A stretch of DNA of 64,000 nucleotides, from the NCBI RefSeq assembly GCF_026340565.1, contig NZ_JAPEPB010000001.1, forward strand, positions 7,104,001 to 7,168,000, read 5' to 3'. The notes under the pieces are model-generated. The model was given only the letters and a program-made list of their open reading frames with translations, ran no database searches and had not been told where the DNA came from. The position numbers were made by a program, and so were the translations under genes. The stretch is from Kitasatospora sp. NBC_01287 (GTDB lineage Bacteria > Actinomycetota > Actinomycetes > Streptomycetales > Streptomycetaceae). This document shows positions 1-8,089 of this stretch, one piece after another (the stretch's first letter is position 1; each line of letters opens with the position of its first letter).

Positions 1-371
1 AGTCGCTGCGCGCGCTCAACTCGCTGGCCGACATGGGCGTCTCGCTCGCGGTGGACGACTTCGGCACCGGCTGGTCCAACCTCGCCTACCTGCGGGACCT
101 GCCGGTCTCCGGGCTGAAGATCGCCGGCTCCTTCGTCAGCGACCTGAAGGACTCCGGACGCGAGCAGGTGCTCGGCTGGCGGATCGTGGGCGGCCTGGTC
201 TCCCTGGCGCACACTCTGGGGCTGACCGTGACGGCCGAGGGCGTGGAGAACGCCGACCACGCCGACCGGCTGCGCTCGATGGGCTGTGACCTGGCCCAGG
301 GCTGGTACTTCGGGCGGCCGATGCGGCCGGAGGAGATCGTCCGGCGGATCCTGGAATCGGACAAAAAGTAA
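1..371 (+). CDS. EAL-domain protein, C-terminal part (cut by window start)
   Basis: The visible 120 or so residues are the last part of an EAL domain, the cyclic-di-GMP phosphodiesterase fold. The DDFGTG loop, a Lys in LKI, the EGVE motif and the QGWYFGRP end are all present. These carry the usual metal and base residues, but the Asp of the common LKID motif is Ala here, so activity is plausible and not proven. The frame is open at the left edge; upstream GGDEF or PAS domains, if any, lie outside the window. A TAA stop ends it, and a promoter for the next operon starts 38 bases later. Confidence 0.85.
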   Translation, partial: SLRALNSLADMGVSLAVDDFGTGWSNLAYLRDLPVSGLKIAGSFVSDLKDSGREQVLGWRIVGGLVSLAHTLGLTVTAEGVENADHADRLRSMGCDLAQGWYFGRPMRPEEIVRRILESDKK

Positions 372-408
372 ACTCCCTGGCAAATAAGCCCGAACGCTCC
401 GAAAAGCC

Positions 409-438
409 TTGACTCTGACCGGCCGCGGTGTCCATGAT
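409..438 (+). promoter_or_regulatory. Candidate promoter of the polysaccharide operon
   Basis: TTGACT at 409-414 is followed 18 bases later by CATGAT at 433-438, a fair sigma-HrdB type match. It lies in the 271-base gap after the EAL gene and would give a leader of about 200 bases before the first glycosyltransferase. The rest of that gap holds GC-rich inverted repeats and no gene I can support. Confidence 0.4.
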
Positions 439-642
439 GGGGCCCTGGTACCGCACCGGGCGGGGGCGTCCAGCGGTTGCGGCGGGCACCAGGGGGCCAC
501 GGGGGCCAGGGGGCTCGGACGGGGGGACTGCCCGAGAAGCCAGTCGTCAGAGGCGCGCGGCCTACCCGCGCGGCCGTCATCGCCGGATCCCGGCCCACTG
601 CCGGACGACCGGCCCCGTATGCCTCCCGAGAGGCAGTCCACC

Positions 643-1422
643 ATGAGTACCACCATGCCAGGTGGCCGGCGCGCGGATGACCGCGTGCTGCGCCGGGCCG
701 GCGACCGCGCCGAGCTCCGACACACCGTCAGCCTGATCGTGCCGGCCCGCGACGAGGCCTTGAACATCCCCTGGGTCTTCGAGCAGATCCCCCGCTGCGT
801 GGACGAGGTCGTGCTGGTCGACGGCGACTCCACCGACGCCACCCTGCGGATGGCCAGCACCTGCCTGCCCTCCGTGCGGACGGTCCGCCAACGCGGCACC
901 GGCAAGGGCAGCGCGCTGCGCACCGGTTTCGCCGCCGCCACCGGGGAGTACGTGGTGATGATCGACGCCGACGGCTCGATGACTCCCGCCGAGATCCCGC
1001 ACTACATCCACTTCCTCGACCACGGCTACGACTTCGTCAAGGGCTCGCGCTACCTGGCCGGTGGCGGCTCGCTCGACCTGACCGCCATCCGGTCGGCCGG
1101 CAACCGGGCGCTGCTGGCCGTGGTCAACCGCCTCTACGGCGCCCGGCTGACCGATCTCTGCTACGGGTACTGCGCGTTCCGGCGCAGCTTCCTGGAGACC
1201 CTGGAGCTGCGCGCCACCGGCTTCGAGATCGAGGCCGAGATGACAGCGCACGCCCTGCGCAAGGGACTTCGGATCGCCGAGGTCCCCAGCACGGAACTTC
1301 CTCGCCGCAGCGGGCGCTCGCACCTGCACGCGGTGTCGGACGGCCGACGGGTACTGCGGACCCTGATCGCCGAGCGCCCCGGCGCCCGGCCCACGCAGAC
1401 GAAGGCCGTGAGGGAGCGATGA
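643..1422 (+). CDS. GT2 glycosyltransferase, polyprenyl-phosphate sugar synthase type
   Basis: This 259-residue protein has a single GT-A domain of the dolichyl-phosphate mannose synthase kind. It shows an N-terminal LIVPARDEALN strand, VLVDGDSTDAT, KGSALRTGF, the metal-binding DADGS and a late GSRY motif. There is no obvious C-terminal membrane anchor. Family knowledge suggests transfer of a sugar from a nucleotide donor to a lipid phosphate on the inner membrane face. ATG 643 is chosen because GAGAGG lies about 9 bases upstream; the frame stays open further upstream but that part reads as noise. Its TGA overlaps the next ATG (ATGA), so it opens a translationally coupled polysaccharide operon. 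Confidence 0.85.
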   Translation: MSTTMPGGRRADDRVLRRAGDRAELRHTVSLIVPARDEALNIPWVFEQIPRCVDEVVLVDGDSTDATLRMASTCLPSVRTVRQRGTGKGSALRTGFAAATGEYVVMIDADGSMTPAEIPHYIHFLDHGYDFVKGSRYLAGGGSLDLTAIRSAGNRALLAVVNRLYGARLTDLCYGYCAFRRSFLETLELRATGFEIEAEMTAHALRKGLRIAEVPSTELPRRSGRSHLHAVSDGRRVLRTLIAERPGARPTQTKAVRER

Positions 1423-2807
1423 CCGGCGCGGACCGGCGCGCCGCCGCGGCCTGCCCCCGCCTCGCCGCCCGCGACTCGCTCTACACCCCCGTCCAGGTCG
1501 TCGAGTTGGACCTGGCCGCGCCGGACGAGCTGCGCTCGCCCGGTGGCCAGGGACCCGCCCGTCCCGGCGGACGCGTGTTGGCGTTGGTGCGGCTGCACGG
1601 GCACCCGCTCGGACTGGTCACCACCAGCGGCACCCAAGGCCACGAAGCCGGGCTCTGCCGAGCGCTGGTCGCCGCCGCCCATCGTGAACTCGCCATCCCA
1701 GCAACCGAAACGGCAACCGAAACGGCAACCGGATCGGCAGTCGAAACGGCAACCGGACCAGTGACAGCACCGGTGACAGCACCGGCGTTTCCGAAGACCA
1801 CCGCGACGTCCCCGGCCCACCCCTGTCGGGCGGGTCGGGCCGGGGCGTGCGCGGACCCGCCGCTGATCAGCGTGATCGTCGCCACCCACGACCGGGCCGG
1901 CCCCCTGCGGCGCTGCCTCGACTCCGTGCTGCGGAACGGCTATCCGCGCTTCGAGGTGATCGTGGTGGACAACGCCCCGTCCGACGACGCGGCCGAGCAC
2001 CTGGTCCGCGAGCGGTACCGCGGCCGGGTCCGCTACCTGCGCGAGCCGGTGGCGGGCCTGGCCCGCGCCCACAACCGGGCGCTGACCGCCGCCCACGGCA
2101 CGATCTGCGCCTTCACCGACGACGACACGCTCGCCGACCCCGACTGGCTGGCCGCACTGGCGGCCGGATTCGCGGCCGACCCGCGGATCGGCTGCGTCAC
2201 CGGCCTGATCCTGCCCGCCGAGCTGGAGACCGCCACCCAGGCCGCTCTGGAGCGGCTCAGCGGCTTCGGCAAGGGCTTCGCGCCGCTGCGCTGGTCGCTG
2301 GCCGACCCGCCGCCCGACCCGCTCTTCCCCTTCACCGCCGGCCGCTTCGGCACCGGCGCCAACATGGCCTTCCGCACCTCTGCGCTGCGCGGCCTGGGCG
2401 CCTTCGACCGGGCGCTGGGCACCGGCACGCCGGCCCGCGGCGGCGACGACCTGCTCGCCTTCTTCCAGGTGTTGGCGGCCGGCTACACGGTGGCCTACCG
2501 CCCGGAGGCGGTCATCTGGCACCACCACCGGCGCACCCCCGAGGCGCTGCCCGCCCAGGCCTTCGGCTACGGGGCCGGCTTCGGCGCCTTCCTGGCCGCC
2601 GCGCTGGGCGCCGAGCCCGGCATGCTGCCGGCGCTGCTGCGGAGGCTCCCCGGCGGCCTGCGGTACGCCGCGCTGCGGCTGCGGCAGCGCGCGGGGCAGG
2701 CCGGCGGCCAGGCCCAGGGCCTTGGCCTGCTGGAGTTGCGGGGCCTGGCCTACGGGCCGGTCGGCTACCTGCGCAGCCGCGCGCAGGCCCGCAGGATCGG
2801 AGGCTGA
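1419..2807 (+). CDS. GT2 family glycosyltransferase with N-terminal extension
   Basis: This 462-residue protein starts with about 145 residues of unassigned sequence, including a Thr/Ala-rich run built on repeated ETAT units (about residues 90-115). A GT-A glycosyltransferase domain follows: ISVIVATHDRAGPL, VIVVDNAPSDD, a FTDDDTLADPDW metal motif and GANMAF. The donor and acceptor are unknown. ATGA overlap with the gene before and a 3-base gap to the flippase-like gene after place it in one operon. The repeat comes from 12-base units and probably varies between strains. Confidence 0.85.
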   Translation: MTGADRRAAAACPRLAARDSLYTPVQVVELDLAAPDELRSPGGQGPARPGGRVLALVRLHGHPLGLVTTSGTQGHEAGLCRALVAAAHRELAIPATETATETATGSAVETATGPVTAPVTAPAFPKTTATSPAHPCRAGRAGACADPPLISVIVATHDRAGPLRRCLDSVLRNGYPRFEVIVVDNAPSDDAAEHLVRERYRGRVRYLREPVAGLARAHNRALTAAHGTICAFTDDDTLADPDWLAALAAGFAADPRIGCVTGLILPAELETATQAALERLSGFGKGFAPLRWSLADPPPDPLFPFTAGRFGTGANMAFRTSALRGLGAFDRALGTGTPARGGDDLLAFFQVLAAGYTVAYRPEAVIWHHHRRTPEALPAQAFGYGAGFGAFLAAALGAEPGMLPALLRRLPGGLRYAALRLRQRAGQAGGQAQGLGLLELRGLAYGPVGYLRSRAQARRIGG

Positions 2808-2810
2808 GTG

Positions 2811-4148
2811 ATGGCCACCGTGCGCGAACTCTCCCCGACGGCCCGCCCGGCCGGCTACGGCGCCCTGCTGCTCGCCCGGTCCCGCGCGCTGCGGGCCCGT
2901 GTGCTCGGGCCCGCCGAGAACGGCCGGCTGCTGCGCAACGGCCACCTGCTGACGCTCAGTTCGCTGCTCACCGCCTCGGTCGGCGCGGTCTTCTGGCTCT
3001 TCGCCACCTCGTGGTACAGCGCCCAGCAGATCGGCCTGGCCTACGCGGTGATCGCCGCCGCCACCCTGCTGGCCGGCTTCGGCCAGCTCAACCTCGCGGA
3101 CGTGCTGATCAGGTTCCTGCCGGCGGCCGGCCGGCACAGCGGGCGGCTCGTGCTGCGCTGCTACGCCGCCGCGGCGGCGGCCAGCGCGCTGGGCGCGGTC
3201 CTCTTCCTGGCGGTGGTGCCCGAGGTCACCCCCCGGCTCGAATTCCTGCGCGGCCCGGCCGCCGCGATCGGCTTCGTGGCCGGCACCGTCGGCTACGCGC
3301 TCTTCGTGGTCCAGGACGGCGCGCTCACCGGGATGCGCCGGCCCGGCTGGGTGCTCGCCGAGAACGGCCTCTTCGCGGCGGTCAAGACGGGAGCGCTCGT
3401 GGTGTTCGGCCTGTGGGCCGTCGGCTCGGGCATCCTGCTCTCCTGGCTGGGCGCGCTGGCCGTCTCGCTCGCCGTCACCAGCACCTTCCTGGTGCGCCGG
3501 GCGGTGCCCCGCCACGAGCGCGGACCGGCCGGCGACCCGCCCCGGGGCGTGCTGCGCTACGCGGCCGCCGACTACGCCGGGGCGCTCTGCCGGCTGACCG
3601 CCTACAACCTGGTACCGCTGCTGGTGCTCGACTACCTCGGCCCCGACAGCAACGCCTACTTCTCGCTCTCCTGGGTGATCGCCTACACGCTCTTCCTGGC
3701 CGCCTACAACATGGGCAGCTCGCTGATCGTGGAGGCGGCCCGGGCCCCCGAACAGCTGGCCGCGCACGCCCGCACGGTGCTGCGGCACAGCGCCCCGCTG
3801 ATCGCCGCCGGCGCCGCCGCGCTGATCCTGCTGGCCCCGCTGCTGCTGAGCCTGTTCGGCCCGCAGTACGCCGCCCAGGGCACCACCCCGGTGCGCCTGC
3901 TGGCCCTGGCCGCGGTGCCCAACCTGCTGCTCGACGTGGCGATCGACGTCGCCCGGGCCCGGCGCCGGCTGCGCTGGGTGGTCGGCCTGCAGGCCGCGCT
4001 CTGCGTGCTGGTGCTGGGCCTGGGGACCGCCCTGATGCCCAGGCTCGGCCTGACCGGCATCGCGCTGGCCTGGCTGCTGGCCGAGCTCGCCCTGGCCGTG
4101 CCGCTGCTGCTCACCCTGCCGCGCTGGCTCCCGAAACGGAGGCCGTGA
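2811..4148 (+). CDS. Polysaccharide flippase-like membrane protein (Wzx/MATE type)
   Basis: The 445-residue product is almost entirely hydrophobic, with about twelve membrane segments separated by short Arg-rich loops, as in the oligosaccharide flippase (MOP) superfamily. Such proteins move lipid-linked sugar units across the membrane. ATG 2811 has GGAGG 7 bases upstream; an adjacent GTG at 2808 would be too close to that site. Its TGA overlaps the start of the next glycosyltransferase. The family call rests on topology and operon context, since no short catalytic motif exists for flippases. Confidence 0.75.
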   Translation: MATVRELSPTARPAGYGALLLARSRALRARVLGPAENGRLLRNGHLLTLSSLLTASVGAVFWLFATSWYSAQQIGLAYAVIAAATLLAGFGQLNLADVLIRFLPAAGRHSGRLVLRCYAAAAAASALGAVLFLAVVPEVTPRLEFLRGPAAAIGFVAGTVGYALFVVQDGALTGMRRPGWVLAENGLFAAVKTGALVVFGLWAVGSGILLSWLGALAVSLAVTSTFLVRRAVPRHERGPAGDPPRGVLRYAAADYAGALCRLTAYNLVPLLVLDYLGPDSNAYFSLSWVIAYTLFLAAYNMGSSLIVEAARAPEQLAAHARTVLRHSAPLIAAGAAALILLAPLLLSLFGPQYAAQGTTPVRLLALAAVPNLLLDVAIDVARARRRLRWVVGLQAALCVLVLGLGTALMPRLGLTGIALAWLLAELALAVPLLLTLPRWLPKRRP

Positions 4149-5095
4149 TGACCACCACCACCGCGCTGCCCACCCTGACCGTCGTGATCTGCGCCTTCAC
4201 CCCGCGCCGCTGGGGCGACCTGTGCGCCGCCGTGCGCTCGGTGCACGGCCAGCGCCACCGCGCCGAGCAGCTGCTGCTGGTCGTGGACCACTGCCCCGAG
4301 CTCGCCGCGCGGGCCCGGCGCGAGCTGCCGGACCTGACCGTGCTGGCCAGCGCCGGGCCGCCCGGCCTCTCCGGGGCCCGCAACACCGGCACCGCCGCCG
4401 CCCAGGGCGAGGTGGTCGCCTTCCTGGACGACGACGCGGCGGCCGAGCCGGACTGGACGCTGCGCCTGCTGGCCGGCTACCGCGACCCGGCGGTGCTGGG
4501 CGTCGGCGGCCTGGTCCTTCCCTGGTGGGAGACCGGCCGGCCGGCCTGGTTCCCGCCCGAGTTCGACTGGGTGGTGGGCTGCTCCTACCGCGGCCTGCCC
4601 GAGCGCCCCGAGGCGGTGCGCAACCTGATCGGCGCCAACATGTCCTTCCGGCGGGCCGAACTGCTGGCGGCCGGCGGCTTCCGCACCGACCTGGGCCGGG
4701 TCGGCAGCCGCCCGCTGGGCGGTGAGGAGACCGAGCTCTGCCTGCGGCTGGCGGCCCGCCACCCCGGCGCGGTGCTCCGCTACGACCCGGCGGCCGCCGT
4801 GCGCCACCACGTGCCGGGCGCCCGCACCGACTTCTCGTACTTCAGGGCCCGCTGCTACGCCGAGGGCTGCTCCAAGTCGGCGGTGGCCCGCTACGCCGGT
4901 CCGCGGCGCGCCCTGGCCAGCGAACGGCGGCACCTGCTGGCCACGCTGCCGCGGGCCGCGCTGCGCGCGCTGGCGCCCGGTGACCGCACCGACCCGCGCA
5001 CCCTGGCCGGCCTGGTCACCGGCACCACCGCGACCCTGCTGGGCTACCTGCTCACCCGAGCCCGTCCCGGCAGCCCGGCCGAGGCGGGGCCATGA
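4148..5095 (+). CDS. GT2 family glycosyltransferase
   Basis: This 315-residue protein is a one-domain GT-A enzyme. It shows LTVVICAFTPRR at the start, GLSGARNTG, the FLDDDAAAEPDW metal motif, a GANMSFRR segment and GGEETELCLR near residue 200, which is the usual acceptor-side acidic motif. ATG 4148 overlaps the TGA of the flippase-like gene, and its own TGA overlaps the deacetylase start. The same reading frame stays open from 1847, but everything before 4148 is the shadow of other genes. Confidence 0.87.
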   Translation: MTTTTALPTLTVVICAFTPRRWGDLCAAVRSVHGQRHRAEQLLLVVDHCPELAARARRELPDLTVLASAGPPGLSGARNTGTAAAQGEVVAFLDDDAAAEPDWTLRLLAGYRDPAVLGVGGLVLPWWETGRPAWFPPEFDWVVGCSYRGLPERPEAVRNLIGANMSFRRAELLAAGGFRTDLGRVGSRPLGGEETELCLRLAARHPGAVLRYDPAAAVRHHVPGARTDFSYFRARCYAEGCSKSAVARYAGPRRALASERRHLLATLPRAALRALAPGDRTDPRTLAGLVTGTTATLLGYLLTRARPGSPAEAGP

Positions 5096-5904
5096 CCGCC
5101 GTCCCCGTGCTGCTGTACCACTCGGTGAGCGTCGACCCGCCGGCCTGGATCGCGCCCTACACGGTCCGCCCGCGCGACTTCATCGAGCAACTGGACCGGC
5201 TCGCCGACAGCGGCCGCACGGTGGTGCCGCTGCGCCGCCTGGTCGCCGCCCAGCGCGGCGGCGCCCCGCTGCCCGAGCACAGCGCGGTGCTCACCTTCGA
5301 CGACGGCTTCGCCGACTTCTACTGGACGGTGGCCCCGCTGCTCAGCGAACGCGGCCTGCCCGCCACCCTCTACCTGACCACCGGGGCGCTGCACCCGCCG
5401 GGCGAGCAGGCTCCGGGCAGCCTGCTGCCCGGGGCCGAGATGCTCAACTGGCGCCAGGTCGCCACCATCGACGCCTACGGGTTCGAGCTCGGCGGGCACA
5501 CCCGCACCCACCCGCAGCTGGACACGCTGCCGCGCGGCCGGCTCGGCCCGGAGATCGCCGGCTGCAAGGAGGAGCTGGAGGAGGCGCTGGGCCACCCGCT
5601 GACCAGCTTCGCCTATCCGCACGGCTACTCCAGCGCCACGGTGCGCCGCCGGGTCCAGCTGGCCGGCTGGACCTCGGCCTGCGCGGTGGCCAACACCTTC
5701 AGCTCGCAGAGCGACGACCCGCTGCGGATCGCCCGGCTGATGGTGCGCGCCGACACCTCCACCGACCAGTTCCAGCAGTGGCTGGACGGCCGGGGGGCCC
5801 CGGTCGCCCCGGTCGCCGAGAAGCTCACCACCAAGGGCTGGCGGCTCTACCGCCGCGCCCGCGCGGCGGTGGGCAGCCCGGTCGGCGGACCGCCCACCGA
5901 CTGA
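5092..5904 (+). CDS. Polysaccharide deacetylase (NodB/CE4 domain)
   Basis: This 270-residue protein carries the CE4 signatures: LLYHSV at the start, TFDDGF (metal-binding Asp pair) near residue 68 and GGHTRTHPQL (metal-binding His pair) near residue 140. The family removes N-acetyl groups from polysaccharides such as GlcNAc polymers, or cleaves related amides. No signal peptide is visible, so it may act inside the cell or on a lipid-linked precursor. It overlaps the previous gene by 4 bases. The stop codon lies within a tandem triplicate of a 14-15 base unit (5890-5933). Confidence 0.85.
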   Translation: MTAVPVLLYHSVSVDPPAWIAPYTVRPRDFIEQLDRLADSGRTVVPLRRLVAAQRGGAPLPEHSAVLTFDDGFADFYWTVAPLLSERGLPATLYLTTGALHPPGEQAPGSLLPGAEMLNWRQVATIDAYGFELGGHTRTHPQLDTLPRGRLGPEIAGCKEELEEALGHPLTSFAYPHGYSSATVRRRVQLAGWTSACAVANTFSSQSDDPLRIARLMVRADTSTDQFQQWLDGRGAPVAPVAEKLTTKGWRLYRRARAAVGSPVGGPPTD

Positions 5905-5933
5905 GGCCCACCGACTGACCGCCCACCGACCGA
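5890..5933. repeat. 14-15 bp tandem repeat spanning a stop codon
   Basis: Three units near CCGCCCACCGACTGA follow each other. The first contains the stop codon of the deacetylase gene, so the duplication copied the end of the gene into the spacer. Confidence 0.8.
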
Positions 5934-6069
5934 CCGTGCGCGGCGCGTTCCCGCCCCCGCGCGTTCCCGACCCCGCACGCCCCCGCCCTCGCGCTCCCGG
6001 CCCGTGCCCGGCTCACGCCGGAGGGACCGGCTCGGATGCGCGCACCCCGCCCGACTGGGAGGCTGGATC

Positions 6070-6147
6070 ATGGCCGACATCCACCCCCGGACGCCGCCGC
6101 TCCCGCTGCCGTCCGGCACCGCTCGGCCCGTTCCGACGGAGGCCTGA
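6070..6147 (+). CDS. Short coupled ORF, 25 residues, unknown
   Basis: An ATG with GGGAGG 7 bases upstream opens a 25-codon frame encoding a Pro-rich peptide (MADIHPRTPPLPLPSG and so on). Its TGA overlaps the ATG of the next short frame (ATGA). I recognise no family. The start signal is good but the coding evidence is weak because of the length; it could instead be a leader that feeds ribosomes into the membrane protein gene. Confidence 0.4.
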   Translation: MADIHPRTPPLPLPSGTARPVPTEA

Positions 6148-6215
6148 TGAACCGTCGCCGCCCCGCGCCTCCCGCCCCGCGGCCCTCCTCCCGCGCCCGG
6201 GACGAGGAGCCGTGA
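6147..6215 (+). CDS. Short coupled ORF, 22 residues, unknown
   Basis: This 22-codon frame starts inside the stop of the previous short frame, with GGAGG 4 bases upstream, and encodes a Pro/Arg-rich peptide. Its TGA ends at 6215, the first base of the next ATG. Three starts with Shine-Dalgarno sites and two overlapping stop/starts form an unbroken coupling chain into the large membrane protein. Function unknown. Confidence 0.38.
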   Translation: MNRRRPAPPAPRPSSRARDEEP

Positions 6216-8089
6216 TGGCCGCGCAACCGCTCACCGCCACCACCGAGCGCCCGGCGCCCGGTGCACGGAGGAGCCGGGCCCGCGCACGGCGGCCCGCCGA
6301 GTTGCTGGCCCGGTGGGCGCTGCCGGTGGCGCTGGGCCTGTGGCTGCTCGCGCTGCGCCACGTGCCGCTGCGCTCGATGGGCGACCTCGGGCTGCTCCAG
6401 GTGCTCCCCGCCCTCTACTGGGTGGCGGTGCTGCTGCTCACCCTGGGCTTCGCGGCCGTGCTGCGCGAGCCGCGCGGCGGCTGGCGCCTGCCGCTGGGCT
6501 ACGTGCTGGGCCTGATCGCGATGATCCACGCCACGCCGAGCCTGCTCTACCCGGAGCTGCGCTACGCCTGGGCCTGGAAGCACATCGCGGTGCTGCAGGC
6601 GATGCTCAGCCACAACGGCACCGTGCCGAACGCCCAGGAGCTGGACATCTACAACCAGTGGCCGGGCTTCTTCCAGCTCAACGCGCTGCTGCTGCGGGTC
6701 ACCGGCCTCTCCTCGGCGCTGGGCTACGCGGTCTGGGCGCCGGTGATCGTCAACGTGCTGCTGGTGGGGCCGCTGGTGCTGCTCTACCAGTCGGTGACCC
6801 GGGACCGGCGGCTGGTCTGGGGCGCGGTGTTCATCTTCTACGCCTCCTCCTGGGTCGGGCAGGACTACTTCTCGCCGCAGGCCTTCGGCTTCCTGCTCTA
6901 CACCACGCTGATCGCCGTGCTGGTGCGCCGCCTTCAGCAGGTGCGCGCACCAGCACCAGCACGGGCCGGTGCAGGTGCAGGTGCAGGTGCAGGTGCAGGT
7001 GCCGGGGCCGGCTCCGGCGGTGCCCGCTCGCTACGGGCCCCGATCGGCGGCGTGGACGGGTGGCGGCCGCGCCGGCTGGTCGTGCTCCTGGTGCTGGAGG
7101 CGGCGATCGTCACCTCGCACCAGCTGACCCCGCTGATGCTCATCAGCGCCCTGGTCTTCCTCTCGTTCCCGCGCCGCAACCGCCGCACCGTGCTGCCGCT
7201 GCTGGGCGGCGCGCTGGCGATGAGCCTGATCTGGTACGCCACGGTGGCCCGGCCCTACGTGACGACCAATCTCGCCAGCTTCCTCAAGGCGCTCACCGCG
7301 CCCGACTCCAACGCGGTGGCCGGCCTGGCCGCGCTCGGCCCCGCCTCACCCGGGCAGGTGCTGCTCTCCTGGGTGGACCGCGGCATGTCGGCCACCCTCT
7401 TCGCGCTCGCGCTGATCGGCTTCGTGCGCCGCCCCTGGCTGCGCCGCACCGGCCTGCCGCTGCTGGCGCTGGCCCCGCTGCCGCTGCTGGCCGCCAACAG
7501 CTACGGCGGCGAGATGCTCTTCCGCGCCTACCTCTTCGCGCTGCCCGCCACCGCGTTCCTGGCCGCCGCGCTGGTGCTGCAGCCCGGCGCGCGGCCGCGG
7601 CTGCGGATGGCGACCACCATCGGCGTGCTCTGCTGCCTGCTCAGCGGCCTGTTCTTCGGCTACTACGGCAAGGAGGACATGAACTACTTCAGCACCGGTG
7701 AGGTGGCGGCCGGCCAGTTCCTGGCCGACCACGCGCCACCGGGCTCGGTGATCATCTCGGCCACCGCCGACCTGCCCGGCCTCGATCAGCACTACGACCA
7801 GCGCCAGCGGGTGGTCTTCACCCAGGGGTCCCTCTCGTTCCAGAAGGAGGTGGCGACCAACCCCTCGGCCGCTCTGGCCAGGGCCGATGTCGGCTACAGC
7901 GGACCCGCCTACCTGATCCTCACCCGCGCCCAGGCCGCCGAGTCCGACCTGACCGGGGTGCTGCCCGCCGGCACGGTGGCCCGGCTGCAGGACACCGCCG
8001 ACCACTCACCCCAGTTGCTGCGCCCGATCTACCGCAACGCGGACGCGGTCGTCTACCAGTACCTCAGCCCTTCGGCCGGAGGCCAGTGA
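6215..8089 (+). CDS. Polytopic membrane protein, GT-C glycosyltransferase-like
   Basis: This 624-residue protein has about a dozen hydrophobic segments and a C-terminal soluble part of roughly 130 residues (from about residue 490). The layout resembles GT-C/GT39-like glycosyltransferases or the O-antigen polymerase class found in polysaccharide loci; I cannot name the reaction. A low-complexity Gly-Ala run made of CAGGTG hexamers lies near residues 250-265 in a loop between membrane segments. ATG 6215 is preceded by GAGGAG. The next gene starts at base 8089, overlapping the TGA. Confidence 0.65.
   Translation: MAAQPLTATTERPAPGARRSRARARRPAELLARWALPVALGLWLLALRHVPLRSMGDLGLLQVLPALYWVAVLLLTLGFAAVLREPRGGWRLPLGYVLGLIAMIHATPSLLYPELRYAWAWKHIAVLQAMLSHNGTVPNAQELDIYNQWPGFFQLNALLLRVTGLSSALGYAVWAPVIVNVLLVGPLVLLYQSVTRDRRLVWGAVFIFYASSWVGQDYFSPQAFGFLLYTTLIAVLVRRLQQVRAPAPARAGAGAGAGAGAGAGAGSGGARSLRAPIGGVDGWRPRRLVVLLVLEAAIVTSHQLTPLMLISALVFLSFPRRNRRTVLPLLGGALAMSLIWYATVARPYVTTNLASFLKALTAPDSNAVAGLAALGPASPGQVLLSWVDRGMSATLFALALIGFVRRPWLRRTGLPLLALAPLPLLAANSYGGEMLFRAYLFALPATAFLAAALVLQPGARPRLRMATTIGVLCCLLSGLFFGYYGKEDMNYFSTGEVAAGQFLADHAPPGSVIISATADLPGLDQHYDQRQRVVFTQGSLSFQKEVATNPSAALARADVGYSGPAYLILTRAQAAESDLTGVLPAGTVARLQDTADHSPQLLRPIYRNADAVVYQYLSPSAGGQ

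Noticed and set aside
1161..3788. 875-codon minus-strand open frame
   Set aside because: It lies antisense to three clear glycan genes and reads as Arg/Gly/Gln-rich noise typical of the shadow strand in high-GC DNA.
1847..4147. Upstream extension of the third glycosyltransferase frame
   Set aside because: The frame is open but out of phase with two well-supported genes; the real start is ATG 4148, overlapping the previous stop.
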